Shown here: piece by piece, positions 7,611 through 14,445 of the stretch
How positions within the stretch are numbered: the first letter of the stretch is position 1
Layout: every line of letters begins with the position of its first letter
The notes under the pieces: generated by a model
The model's input: the letters and a program-made list of their open reading frames with translations, nothing else
The model's database searches: none
Told to the model about the DNA's origin: nothing
Position numbers and translations under genes: made by a program
Origin: Micropepsaceae bacterium
GTDB lineage: Bacteria > Pseudomonadota > Alphaproteobacteria > Micropepsales > Micropepsaceae
DNA length: 19,984 bases
Direction of reading: 5' to 3'
Assembly: GCA_025450355.1 (NCBI GenBank)
Contig: JANWHR010000301.1
Span: 1 to 19,984 of the forward strand

Positions 7611-8717
7611 TCAATCGCCCCACACCTCGCGCGCGATGCGCACGACAAATTCCAGTTTCGCCCATTGTTCATCTGCGGCGAGAACATTGCCCTCTTCCGT
7701 GCTGGCGAAACCGCATTGCGGGCTGAGGCAGAGCTGTTCCAGCGCGACGAATTTTTCTGCCTCCCGGATGCGCCGTTTCACCCGTTCCGCCGATTCCAGG
7801 GCGCCGGTCTTTGTGGTGACGAGGCCCAGGACGACCTGTTTCGCGCCCGTCGGCAGAAAGCGCAGCGGTTCAAACCCACCGGCGCGATCACTGTCATATT
7901 CCAGGAAATATCCATCGTAATTGCAGGCGCCGAGCAGCGCTTCGGCAACCGGTTCATAGCCGCCCGAGGTGATCCAGGTGGAACGGAAATTTCCCCGGCA
8001 GACATGGGTGGTGATGGTCATGTCGCGCGGTTTGCTTTCCAGCACGCGGTTTATCAGTCCGGCAAATGCCTGCGGAAGTCCGTCCACATCGGTGCCGCGC
8101 TGCCTGGCGCGTTCTACCTCATCGGCCGAACAGAGATAGGCCCAGGCGGTGTCGTCGAATTGCAGATACCGGCAACCTGCATCGTAAAATGCCCGCACCG
8201 CCTGACGCCAGGTTTCGGCGAGGCCTGCAAACAGCGATTCGCGATCGGGATAGATTTTGTGATCGATCGAGGCGGCGCGGAAATGCAGCACATTGGGGCT
8301 GGGGATGGTCATTTTGGGCAGGGCACGCGCATGGGCCCGGAGAAAGCGGAAGTGCTCCAGCATCGGATGATCGGCCGGAAACCCGAGTTCCCCCGTGATA
8401 TTGGGCGCCTGTGCCTTGGTCTGGACGCCCTGAAACTGGATTCCGGAGCCAGCCTCCCGCAGCTCAACCCCGTTCAGCATTCCGAAGAAGTCGAAATGCC
8501 ACCACGACCGGCGGAATTCGCCGTCCGTAACCCCCTGCAAACCGATGGATTCCTGATTCCGGATCAGTTTTTCGATTTCATGGTCTTCGACCTCCTTCAG
8601 TTCGGCAATGCCGATGCGGCCCGCCGCCCGGTCTGCCCGGGCTTTGGCAATGGGCGCGGTCCGAAGCAGGCTGCCCACCTGGTCGGCGCGAAACGGCGGT
8701 TTGGTTCTGGACGGCAT
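7611..8717 (-). CDS. MetE C-terminal-like cobalamin-independent methyltransferase (methionine synthase II family)
   Basis: 368 aa from the ATG at 8717, chosen for AAAGGAAAC seven bases upstream; a TTG six codons earlier is possible but less likely. This is a single TIM-barrel MetE catalytic domain without the N-terminal half of the 750-aa enzyme. The predicted zinc ligands are present: H238 and C240 (THVCRGN), E273 (YFLEYD) and C335 (LSPQCGF). The opening PFRADQVGSLLR and GLQGVTDGEFRRSWWHFDFF are typical of the short family. Members transfer a methyl group to a zinc-bound thiolate; many short ones are annotated as methionine synthase without proof, so the methyl donor and acceptor are open. 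Its stop directly abuts the pobA stop on the opposite strand. Confidence 0.88.
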   Translation of the reverse strand: MPSRTKPPFRADQVGSLLRTAPIAKARADRAAGRIGIAELKEVEDHEIEKLIRNQESIGLQGVTDGEFRRSWWHFDFFGMLNGVELREAGSGIQFQGVQTKAQAPNITGELGFPADHPMLEHFRFLRAHARALPKMTIPSPNVLHFRAASIDHKIYPDRESLFAGLAETWRQAVRAFYDAGCRYLQFDDTAWAYLCSADEVERARQRGTDVDGLPQAFAGLINRVLESKPRDMTITTHVCRGNFRSTWITSGGYEPVAEALLGACNYDGYFLEYDSDRAGGFEPLRFLPTGAKQVVLGLVTTKTGALESAERVKRRIREAEKFVALEQLCLSPQCGFASTEEGNVLAADEQWAKLEFVVRIAREVWGD

Positions 8718-8741
8718 GGCTGTTTCCTTTCGCAAGCTGCA

Positions 8742-8770
8742 CTGACACGTGGCACTTTCCCTGTTATAGT
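8742..8770 (+). promoter_or_regulatory. Sigma70-type promoter for the cytochrome c gene
   Basis: CTGACA (8742-8747, one mismatch to TTGACA), a 17-bp spacer, then TATAGT (8765-8770, one mismatch to TATAAT). It lies 50 bp upstream of the cytochrome ATG and would start transcription near 8777, leaving a leader of about 44 nt with GGAGG before the start codon. Spacing and both hexamers are good, so this is the best promoter match in the window. Confidence 0.6.
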
Positions 8771-8820
8771 TTTAGCAATTTCGGCGCGAGGACGCAGGCG
8801 CCCGAAACAGGGAGGATGGA

Positions 8821-9870
8821 ATGAAGAAACTGATTGGTCTGTCTGTTCTGCTGGGATCAACCATGCTTGCGGCCGGCGCGCTTTATGCCGCGGCCAATGA
8901 CATGCCGGATTGGGCCTATGGCATTCCGCCGCAGGGTCAGCCTCCCAACCCCCCGGCTCGCGACGATGGCAAGATGCTGAGCGTTCCGGGCTCGAACCTG
9001 CAGTTCACCTTCAACAAGATTCGTGGCCGCGTTGACAACGATACGCCGAACCGGACCGCACCGGCAGACTGGTTTCCCAACGAACATCCGGCGCTGCCCC
9101 AAATCGTCGCCCAGGGCGATCAGTCGCGCGGTATCGTTGCGTGCTCCCTCTGCCATTATCCGAATGGCAAGGGCCGCACGGAAAATGCCAGTCCTGCCGG
9201 CTTGCCGCGGGACTACATCATCCGTCAGCTGCATGACATGAAAGACGACATGCGCGTTAGCGGCGAACGGCGCAAAGGCAACACGCAGCAGATGGTCAGT
9301 TTCGCCAAGGCCATGACGGATGAGGAAATCGTCCAGGCGGCCACTTACTTCTCCTCGCTGAAATGGACTCCATGGGTGACGGTGCGCGAGACCAACACGG
9401 TTCCAAAGACCCGCAGCCAGGGCGGCATGATGATACCGCTGACCGGCGATCGCGCCGGGACCGAGCCGATCGGCGAGCGCATCGTTGAGGTGCCTGTCGA
9501 TGCGGTACAGACGGAAACACTGCGGAATGAGCATTCTGCCTTTATCGCTTACGTGCCGGTTGGCGCGGTGGCGAAAGGGAAGGAAATCGTGACCACCGGC
9601 GACAACGGCAAGACGATCGCCTGCGCCACCTGCCATGGCGACGATCTGAATGGCCTCGGGTCGGTGCCGGGACTCGCGGGACGGTTGGCGAGCTACAACG
9701 GGCGTCAGCTTTATGATTTCAAGGTTGGCGCGCGGCATGGCGACATGGCGGATCTGATGCACAAGGTGGCCGCCAATCTGACCAACGAAGACATCATCGA
9801 CATCACCGCCTATCTGGCGTCGCTCCCGGCGCCCGCATCGGTGGCCTATACGAAGACCGCACAGCAGTAA
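8821..9870 (+). CDS. Dihaem cytochrome c, periplasmic (cytochrome c4-like)
   Basis: 349 aa. A Sec signal peptide (MKKLIGLSVLLGSTMLAAGA, cleavage near residue 23-25) is followed by two haem-c attachment motifs, C108-S-L-C-H112 and C268-A-T-C-H272, each with a following cytochrome c fold. After each motif a variant of DDL..GLGSVPGLAGR or PAGLPRDYIIRQLHDMK appears, as in cytochrome c4 and related periplasmic electron carriers. AGGGAGG five bases before the ATG is a strong ribosome site. The gene has its own promoter (8742-8770) and a rho-independent terminator at 9891-9922, so it is a one-gene unit. The donor and acceptor are not identifiable; no oxidase or dehydrogenase gene is adjacent. It could serve an unlinked periplasmic dehydrogenase. 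Confidence 0.92.
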   Translation: MKKLIGLSVLLGSTMLAAGALYAAANDMPDWAYGIPPQGQPPNPPARDDGKMLSVPGSNLQFTFNKIRGRVDNDTPNRTAPADWFPNEHPALPQIVAQGDQSRGIVACSLCHYPNGKGRTENASPAGLPRDYIIRQLHDMKDDMRVSGERRKGNTQQMVSFAKAMTDEEIVQAATYFSSLKWTPWVTVRETNTVPKTRSQGGMMIPLTGDRAGTEPIGERIVEVPVDAVQTETLRNEHSAFIAYVPVGAVAKGKEIVTTGDNGKTIACATCHGDDLNGLGSVPGLAGRLASYNGRQLYDFKVGARHGDMADLMHKVAANLTNEDIIDITAYLASLPAPASVAYTKTAQQ

Positions 9871-9890
9871 TTCTGCATTAGGGTTGAACA

Positions 9891-9922
9891 AACGGCCGCA
9901 GGTTCCCGCCTGCGGCCGTTTT
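9891..9922 (+). terminator. Rho-independent terminator after the cytochrome c gene
   Basis: AACGGCCGCAGG (9891-9902) pairs perfectly with CCTGCGGCCGTT (9909-9920) across a 6-base loop, followed by a short T run (9919-9922). It begins 20 bp after the cytochrome stop codon. Confidence 0.85.
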
Positions 9923-9945
9923 CGTTGCAGGTTGCCCCCACGGTT

Positions 9946-10174
9946 GTCATTCCCGGCCGAGCGCGCGTTTGCGCGCGAGGGGGAGTGGACCCAGGCAGGT
10001 CCGGCAGGCAAATCTCAGCACAGATGATCTCATGCGCCTTTCTTCATGCGAGACGGGCGGCTGGGTGGACACCTGGGTCTCCTTCCCTCCTATGCTGCGC
10101 AAGGCTCGCCAGGGATTACAGCGGTGTGCTGCCTCTTATCCGGCGGTGACACGCTGGCGCAGGCGCGGGATGAC
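9946..10174. repeat. Inverted intergenic repeat element (two head-to-head units)
   Basis: This fills most of the 336-bp space between the convergent cytochrome and 489-aa protein genes, and I see no credible coding frame in it. The left end reads GTCATTCCCGGCC and runs to GGACCCAGG (9946-9995). The right end, read on the minus strand from 10174, begins GTCATCCCGCGCC and reaches GAGGGAAGGAGACCCAGG at about 10072. The two ends therefore share GTCATYCC, GAGGG and GACCCAGG in inverted orientation. The left unit also contains a perfect GCGCGC/GCGCGC hairpin at 9961-9976. It resembles the GTCATTCC-type dispersed palindromic repeats of alphaproteobacterial genomes. Family membership is an inference; no other copy lies in the window. 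Confidence 0.6.
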
Positions 10175-10206
10175 GTCGAGCCACCGGCGAGCCGCACCGT
10201 CTGTTT

Positions 10207-11676
10207 CTAATTCAGGCGGGCCTGGCGGGTGCCGCTGGGGGTTACTTCAAAGGCGAAGTGGAAGGCCCCGAGATCTTCACCCGGATGATCGTCCTTATAG
10301 GTCAGTTGCGGAATCTCGTAATTGTTCGGTTCGCGTTCACTGCCTTTGTAGATGCCCGGATAAAGATCGATGTAATGCCATCCGGGCGCCCCGGTCGCCT
10401 GCATATAAAAGGTCACGTCACCCTGGCTGTTAAAGGCGCAGACATATCCCGTGTAATTGTTGTCATACACGACATGCAGGATGTTCGCCGTTTCGGTCCA
10501 ACCGACGCCCTTCAGATGAATCGTGAATTTGGTGCCGACCGGACCCTTGGTCACGTCGAGTGGAAAGGCGGTCGCCTTGATCAGATGCGTGCCGGATTTT
10601 CTTTTGGCACCGTCCTGCACGAACAGCGAATGCGTGCCGCCGAGATCATCCGGTGTTTTGATGTTGAATTCGAGCCGTCCCGCAGCATCGGCGGTGGCTT
10701 GCGCGATCTCATTGGCGGATTCTTCATAGCCTTTGCCGCTGACGCGGCTGCCGGAGACATGGGTCCAGTTCAGCTTGTAGCTTTTGCCCGGCTGAAAACC
10801 CTGACCGCTGACCTTGATGGGTTCGCCTACCGCCGAGAAATGCGGGGTTGTGACCAATTCACCCTGTGGCGGCAGTACACGGACGGTTTTCAGCGTCTGC
10901 TGTTGCACGGCGGCCGGAAGCACCGGAGCGCCTGATGTGACCCGGAAGGTGGTGGAAAAACGCGGCCGCCCGGGGGCCGGGTTTTGCTCCGGATTCAAAT
11001 ACGGAAAAACCAGCGCTCCGTGCACGATCTGCAGAATATGATCGCCTGCCACCCCGGTCGCGGGAATGGTGAATTTCGCCGAACCATGTGTCGTGACGGC
11101 CGACATCCAGCCGGTGAAGGCGTTGTCGTAAAGCAGGTCCCACGAATTGTAGAGCGAACGCCACCCGATACCCTTGACCGTCACGGTGATCGGCGTTCCC
11201 GGCGGGCCGCTCTTCGGCGTCACATCCACCGTCATATCAATCGAATAGCCCGTTTGATTCAACAGACGGTTGCCCTGTTGCAGCAGGATGTCGTTGCCAA
11301 AACCGAAATCTTCAGGCGTGACAAATTTGGCGTTGAATTTGCCGGTCGCGTCGGTTTTGACTTTCGCCATCTGATAGGCGACCGGCACGAATTCGCGTCC
11401 CTTGTATTGTGATTCCGTCACGTTCCAGCGTCCATTCACGGTGCGCCAGATCAACTGGAACTCCTGATTGGGCGGCAGATTTGTACCGCTGACGGTAAAC
11501 GGATCGCCGGCCTTTCCATGCTCAGGCGCCACGTCGAGCCGGCCGGCGTATCCGTCGCGCGCCTCGCCCGCTTTCACTTCTGGTCCAAAGCCCGAAGCAG
11601 GGGCCGCCAACGATGGCGCAGCGGCAAAGATGATTCCGGCGCAAAAGCAGGCGACAACAGCGGAACGAATATTCAT
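10207..11676 (-). CDS. Exported protein with duplicated IPT/Ig-like beta-sandwich unit, function unknown
   Basis: 489 aa from the ATG at 11676, which begins a clear signal peptide (MNIRSAVVACFCAGIIFAAA, cleavage near SLA|AP). The mature protein is two similar halves. GDPFTVSGTNLPPNQEFQLIW in the first half matches GEPIKVSGQGFQPGKSYKLNW in the second; PPGTPITVTVKGIGW matches PVGTKFTIHLKGVGW; LLYDNAFTGW matches VVYDNNYTGY; and GVAGDHILQIVHG matches GAPGWHYIDLYPG. Each half thus has two beta-rich domains with TIG/IPT-style openings. No catalytic motif is recognisable, so a binding or scaffold role in the periplasm or at the surface is the fair guess. A terminator separates it from the 167-aa gene upstream, so it probably has its own promoter in 11677-11782. 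Confidence 0.85.
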   Translation of the reverse strand: MNIRSAVVACFCAGIIFAAAPSLAAPASGFGPEVKAGEARDGYAGRLDVAPEHGKAGDPFTVSGTNLPPNQEFQLIWRTVNGRWNVTESQYKGREFVPVAYQMAKVKTDATGKFNAKFVTPEDFGFGNDILLQQGNRLLNQTGYSIDMTVDVTPKSGPPGTPITVTVKGIGWRSLYNSWDLLYDNAFTGWMSAVTTHGSAKFTIPATGVAGDHILQIVHGALVFPYLNPEQNPAPGRPRFSTTFRVTSGAPVLPAAVQQQTLKTVRVLPPQGELVTTPHFSAVGEPIKVSGQGFQPGKSYKLNWTHVSGSRVSGKGYEESANEIAQATADAAGRLEFNIKTPDDLGGTHSLFVQDGAKRKSGTHLIKATAFPLDVTKGPVGTKFTIHLKGVGWTETANILHVVYDNNYTGYVCAFNSQGDVTFYMQATGAPGWHYIDLYPGIYKGSEREPNNYEIPQLTYKDDHPGEDLGAFHFAFEVTPSGTRQARLN

Positions 11677-11782
11677 GGGCGGTACCCCTGAAGCGAATTG
11701 CGCGACCGTACGACCGGCCGGCGCAAAATAAAGCAATTCAGTCCGTCTGAGAAACGCAAAGGCGCGAGACTAGCCACAAAAC

Positions 11783-11818
11783 AAAAGAGCACGGTCCCAT
11801 TCCGGACCATGCTCTTTT
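11783..11818 (-). terminator. Rho-independent terminator (possibly bidirectional) after the 167-aa exported protein gene
   Basis: A 15-bp stem (11783-11797 with 11804-11818) with a single C/A imperfection that becomes a G-U pair on the minus-strand transcript, and a 6-base loop. On the minus strand it begins 20 bp after the stop of the 167-aa gene and is followed by TTTTGTTTTG. On the plus strand it is followed by six T's, so it could also stop antisense transcription. Confidence 0.85.
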
Positions 11819-11837
11819 TTAATCTATGAACCGGTTG

Positions 11838-12341
11838 TTAGCCGGGAGGGGCTGCCGGAGGCGTGCCTGCCACGATCATCAACTGCGTTGTGTCGCGGGT
11901 GAACGGCTGCCAGTCAACCGTGCTGCCGTCCTGCATGGTTGCGACGACGTGATAGCCGAGCGAGCCCGTCGGAAAGTCCTGTGGAATCTGCCAGAACAGG
12001 GACCAGAAAAAGTCCGTGGGCGGCATTCCGTGTCCGTGATACTTCGCCTGGAGTTTCGTGCCATTTCCAAGCACCACCTGAACGTCCTTCAGCGACTTGT
12101 CATCCGCGACCGTGCCATCCGGTTTTTGGATGCGGATACGCCACGCCACGGCTTCACCGCGCGTGTACCGGTTATTCAGGACACAGAATGGTCCCTGCTG
12201 ACCTTTAATCGCATGGCGAACGATGTCGCCTTCGAAGAACAGTTTGCCCGGCGGCGTGGTGCGAACCTGCGCATCGGTGCTGCCCGCGAGAGCAGCAAGC
12301 CCGAACGCAAAACCGAGGGCGGCAATCTTGTAGGACTTCAT
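11838..12341 (-). CDS. Small exported protein, unknown function
   Basis: 167 aa from the ATG at 12341; longer in-frame readings upstream have no signal-like start. It has a signal peptide MKSYKIAALGFAFGLAALAG with likely cleavage at TDA|QV near residue 24. The mature part is about 140 aa, beta-rich and aromatic, with one cysteine (GPFCVLNNRYTRGE), HGHGMPP, and FFWSLFWQIPQDFPTGSLGYHVVATM. This has the look of an Ig- or cupredoxin-like sandwich, but without a visible copper set (no paired His/Cys/Met signature). It lies 116 bp downstream of the porin gene on the same strand and ends at a strong terminator, so the two are probably co-transcribed. I do not recognise the family. Confidence 0.8.
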   Translation of the reverse strand: MKSYKIAALGFAFGLAALAGSTDAQVRTTPPGKLFFEGDIVRHAIKGQQGPFCVLNNRYTRGEAVAWRIRIQKPDGTVADDKSLKDVQVVLGNGTKLQAKYHGHGMPPTDFFWSLFWQIPQDFPTGSLGYHVVATMQDGSTVDWQPFTRDTTQLMIVAGTPPAAPPG

Positions 12342-12422
12342 TTGACCCAACCCCTGTCTGGGAATCTCTTGTACCGGGCAAACTAGCACAGACTGGCTGC
12401 GGCTTGGAAGTGCCTTGTGGCA

Positions 12423-12446
12423 GGGGCGCAGCCACTCTGCGGCCCC
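12423..12446 (-). other. GC-rich hairpin between porin and 167-aa genes
   Basis: GGGGCGCAG (12423-12431) and CTGCGGCCCC (12437-12446) form a nine-pair stem with one bulged G around a 5-base loop, 12 bp after the porin stop. There is no T run, so it is not a classical terminator. It could stabilise the 3' end of the porin message and make expression of the two genes unequal. Confidence 0.35.
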
Positions 12447-12457
12447 CCCGAAAGGGG

Positions 12458-13669
12458 TCAGAACAGGACTCCCGCCTCGACGGCGAAGCGGTCCTGGGAC
12501 GTGCTGCGCCCGGTCGGGCCAAAGGCAAAGCCCGGAACCGTTGAACCCGCCGTCACGATCGACCATTCCGCCCGGGCATAGAAAATCTGGTACTGGAAGG
12601 TGGGCGTGATGGTGAAGGAGAATGCGTTGCTGCCCGGACCGAAGAGCAGATTGGCCGATTGGGCCAGGGAATCGCCCTTGCCGGACGAGTCGATATATTC
12701 GACGCGACCGGCCAATTTCAGGAAATCGTTGAACGCATAGCTGGCCAGCAGAGCGACTCCGGTGGCCGAGGCGCCATGCGCAATCCCGAGTCCCGGGTCC
12801 GCAGCGACGCTATTGTATTGAAGATACGGGGAAATCACGATCGGGCCCGCCGAATGCGTATAGATCAGGTTGAAAATTGAACCGTTGTTCTGCAACAGCG
12901 GGGTGGCCGGGGTGGCGTAGCCGGTATGGCCGACGTTTCCTCCGCCGACAAAGCTGATGCTGTTTTCCATATCGATGGTCCAGGCCGCTGAACCCGAGAT
13001 CCAGTTGTAGCGGTTGGAGTAGTAGCCATCATTCAGGGACACCGCGAAGGCCAGCGGGCCCATGGTGTAGTTGACCTGCACGCCGCGGCTGATCGCGGTT
13101 TCCTGGTCCCACAGCAAGCCACGGAAAATATTCATGTTTTCAAAGGTGAAGGTGTACTCATCGCCGATCAGCGTGGGGAGCTTTCCAACTTCCACCGAAA
13201 AATTGTCGGTGGGCGCGATCTTCACGAACCCAACCGGAACCCAGCCATAAGTCAGTTCCGTCGTCTGATGCGAATTGGCGTAAGGCAGACCGAGTGCGGG
13301 CAGCGAATAGATCCCGCCCTGCACGTAGAACTGGAAGATACCGTCGGCCTTCTGAATCCAGATCTGGCCATTACTGAGGTCCAGCCGCGACTGGCTGTCG
13401 GCGCCCGCGCGCGTGGCGTTGTCCTGCCAGAAGCCCAGCCCCGTAACCGCGCCATCGACATAGATCTTGTCGCCCAGCGGACCGAGGTTGAGGGTGAACG
13501 GCGCGGGATTCAGCGAAAGAGGTCCTGCCATGGACGGATTCGGGGGCGGCATCGGCGGCATCGGCATTGGCATTTCGGGCGCAGGCATTGGCTGTGCCAC
13601 TGCAACACCGGCAAAAAGCAGCGTTGATGTGAGCGCGATTGAGGCAGGATTTGCAATTGTTCTGATCAT
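12458..13669 (-). CDS. Outer-membrane beta-barrel porin (BBP2/OmpL-like)
   Basis: 403 aa with a signal peptide (cleavage AVA|Q at about residue 25) and a C-terminal phenylalanine (AVEAGVLF), the usual outer-membrane assembly signal. The body alternates hydrophobic and polar residues with aromatic girdles (FQFYVQGGIYSLPALG, LNDGYYSNRYNW, FTFTFENMNIFRGLLWDQET), and its EVGKLPTLIGDEY plus GLLWDQE pattern resembles the putative beta-barrel porin-2 group. Residues 27-47 form a linker rich in proline and methionine with six methionines, which is unusual. The start is ATG at 13669 with GGGGAC upstream. It probably forms a diffusion or uptake channel; the substrate is unknown. It is the first firmly supported gene of a minus-strand unit with the 167-aa exported protein. 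Confidence 0.85.
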   Translation of the reverse strand: MIRTIANPASIALTSTLLFAGVAVAQPMPAPEMPMPMPPMPPPNPSMAGPLSLNPAPFTLNLGPLGDKIYVDGAVTGLGFWQDNATRAGADSQSRLDLSNGQIWIQKADGIFQFYVQGGIYSLPALGLPYANSHQTTELTYGWVPVGFVKIAPTDNFSVEVGKLPTLIGDEYTFTFENMNIFRGLLWDQETAISRGVQVNYTMGPLAFAVSLNDGYYSNRYNWISGSAAWTIDMENSISFVGGGNVGHTGYATPATPLLQNNGSIFNLIYTHSAGPIVISPYLQYNSVAADPGLGIAHGASATGVALLASYAFNDFLKLAGRVEYIDSSGKGDSLAQSANLLFGPGSNAFSFTITPTFQYQIFYARAEWSIVTAGSTVPGFAFGPTGRSTSQDRFAVEAGVLF

Positions 13670-14028
13670 CAGAAGTCCCCGTTAGGATGAAGCCATGAGC
13701 TGCGTTGGGTCCGCCCGTCAGCCGGAAATCCTTGCAACCCCCCTTGCGACAGTGGCACGTGATGTGGCCGTCTCTTCCACAGCAGAATTTGTGCCAATCC
13801 TGTCAGTACCCAGGCTGCCACGCCGTTTGCGGCAAATATCAATGAGATAGGCGGACGTGCAGGGCGTAGCTGCAATGCAAGGGGCGCGCTGCCCCGGGGG
13901 AAACGGCCGGAAATTGAGCACTGCTGATTTTTTCAGCAGAGGGAAGATGCTGGGGAATTTTCTCCGCGCCTGAATCGACAGTTGCTACCGCTACCGCTAG
14001 TGGTAAACGTGACGCGGGAGGTGACGCC
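13670..14028. other. Divergent intergenic region upstream of the porin and the DUF6152 gene
   Basis: A 359-bp space that must hold promoters for both divergent genes, though I find no convincing -35/-10 pair. Visible items: a perfect 7-bp hairpin CTGCTGA/TCAGCAG with a T loop at 13921-13939; the near-palindrome TACC-N-CTAG-N-GGTA at 13992-14005, preceded by a repeated CTACCG; and GGGAGGTGACGCC before the plus-strand start. A 68-codon minus-strand frame beginning with TTG at 13875 has one hydrophobic segment and ends in TGATG overlapping the porin start; it is possible but poorly supported. Confidence 0.5.
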
Positions 14029-14442
14029 ATGATCCCCAAACTCGTTTCTGCGCTGGGTATCGCGGTTATCGCGAGCATTTCCGCCGCGCAGGCACACCAT
14101 TCATTCGCCATCTTCGACCAGTCGAAGGTGAGCTACCTTAATGGCACGGTGAAGCAGTTTGAGCTGGTCAATCCGCATGCCTGGCTGCATCTGGTCATCG
14201 TGAATGACAAGGGCGAAACTTCGACCTGGTCTTTCGAGGGCGGCTCCGTCGCACAACTGGCCTCGCTCGGTTGGAACCCGCAATCATTCAAGCCCGGTGA
14301 CAAGGTCCAGATCGGATTTCGGCCAATGAAGGACGGCTCGCGCGGCGGCCAGGTCATGAATGTCAGGACGGCCAGCGGGCAGAAGCTTTGCTCGAATCGC
14401 GGCTGCGGCGACGGCAGCGGGAAAATCCTCGCGCCGTTTTAG
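14029..14442 (+). CDS. Small exported DUF6152-type protein
   Basis: 137 aa with a signal peptide (MIPKLVSALGIAVIASISAA, cleavage before HHSFA near residue 22). The mature start AHHSFAIFD, then LNGTVKQFELVNPHAWLHL, then GWNPQSFKPGDKVQIGF, is the pattern of the DUF6152 family of short periplasmic beta-barrel-like proteins, whose function is not established. The start is well supported by GGAGG nine bases upstream. The C-terminal tail adds CSNRGCGDGSG with two cysteines, beyond the conserved core. Its stop lies only 3 bp from the stop of the convergent 175-aa gene. Confidence 0.88.
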   Translation: MIPKLVSALGIAVIASISAAQAHHSFAIFDQSKVSYLNGTVKQFELVNPHAWLHLVIVNDKGETSTWSFEGGSVAQLASLGWNPQSFKPGDKVQIGFRPMKDGSRGGQVMNVRTASGQKLCSNRGCGDGSGKILAPF

Positions 14443-14445
14443 CAA

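Noticed and set aside
7665..8900. Long plus-strand open frame opposite the MetE-like gene
   Set aside because: It runs antisense through the zinc-ligand-bearing methyltransferase and into the cytochrome signal sequence in the wrong frame; no recognisable domain.
8857..10011. 384-codon minus-strand frame opposite the cytochrome c gene
   Set aside because: The plus strand encodes two intact CxxCH motifs, a signal peptide, promoter and terminator; the opposite frame is low-complexity Arg/Gly/His.
9925..10433. Plus-strand open frames across the cytochrome/489-aa intergenic space
   Set aside because: They cover the inverted repeat and the antisense end of the 489-aa gene, lack ribosome sites and show no domain-like sequence.
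13982..14000. Possible CRISPR or tandem repeat (CTACCG repeated)
   Set aside because: Only two adjacent copies of a 6-bp unit; too short and too few for an array.
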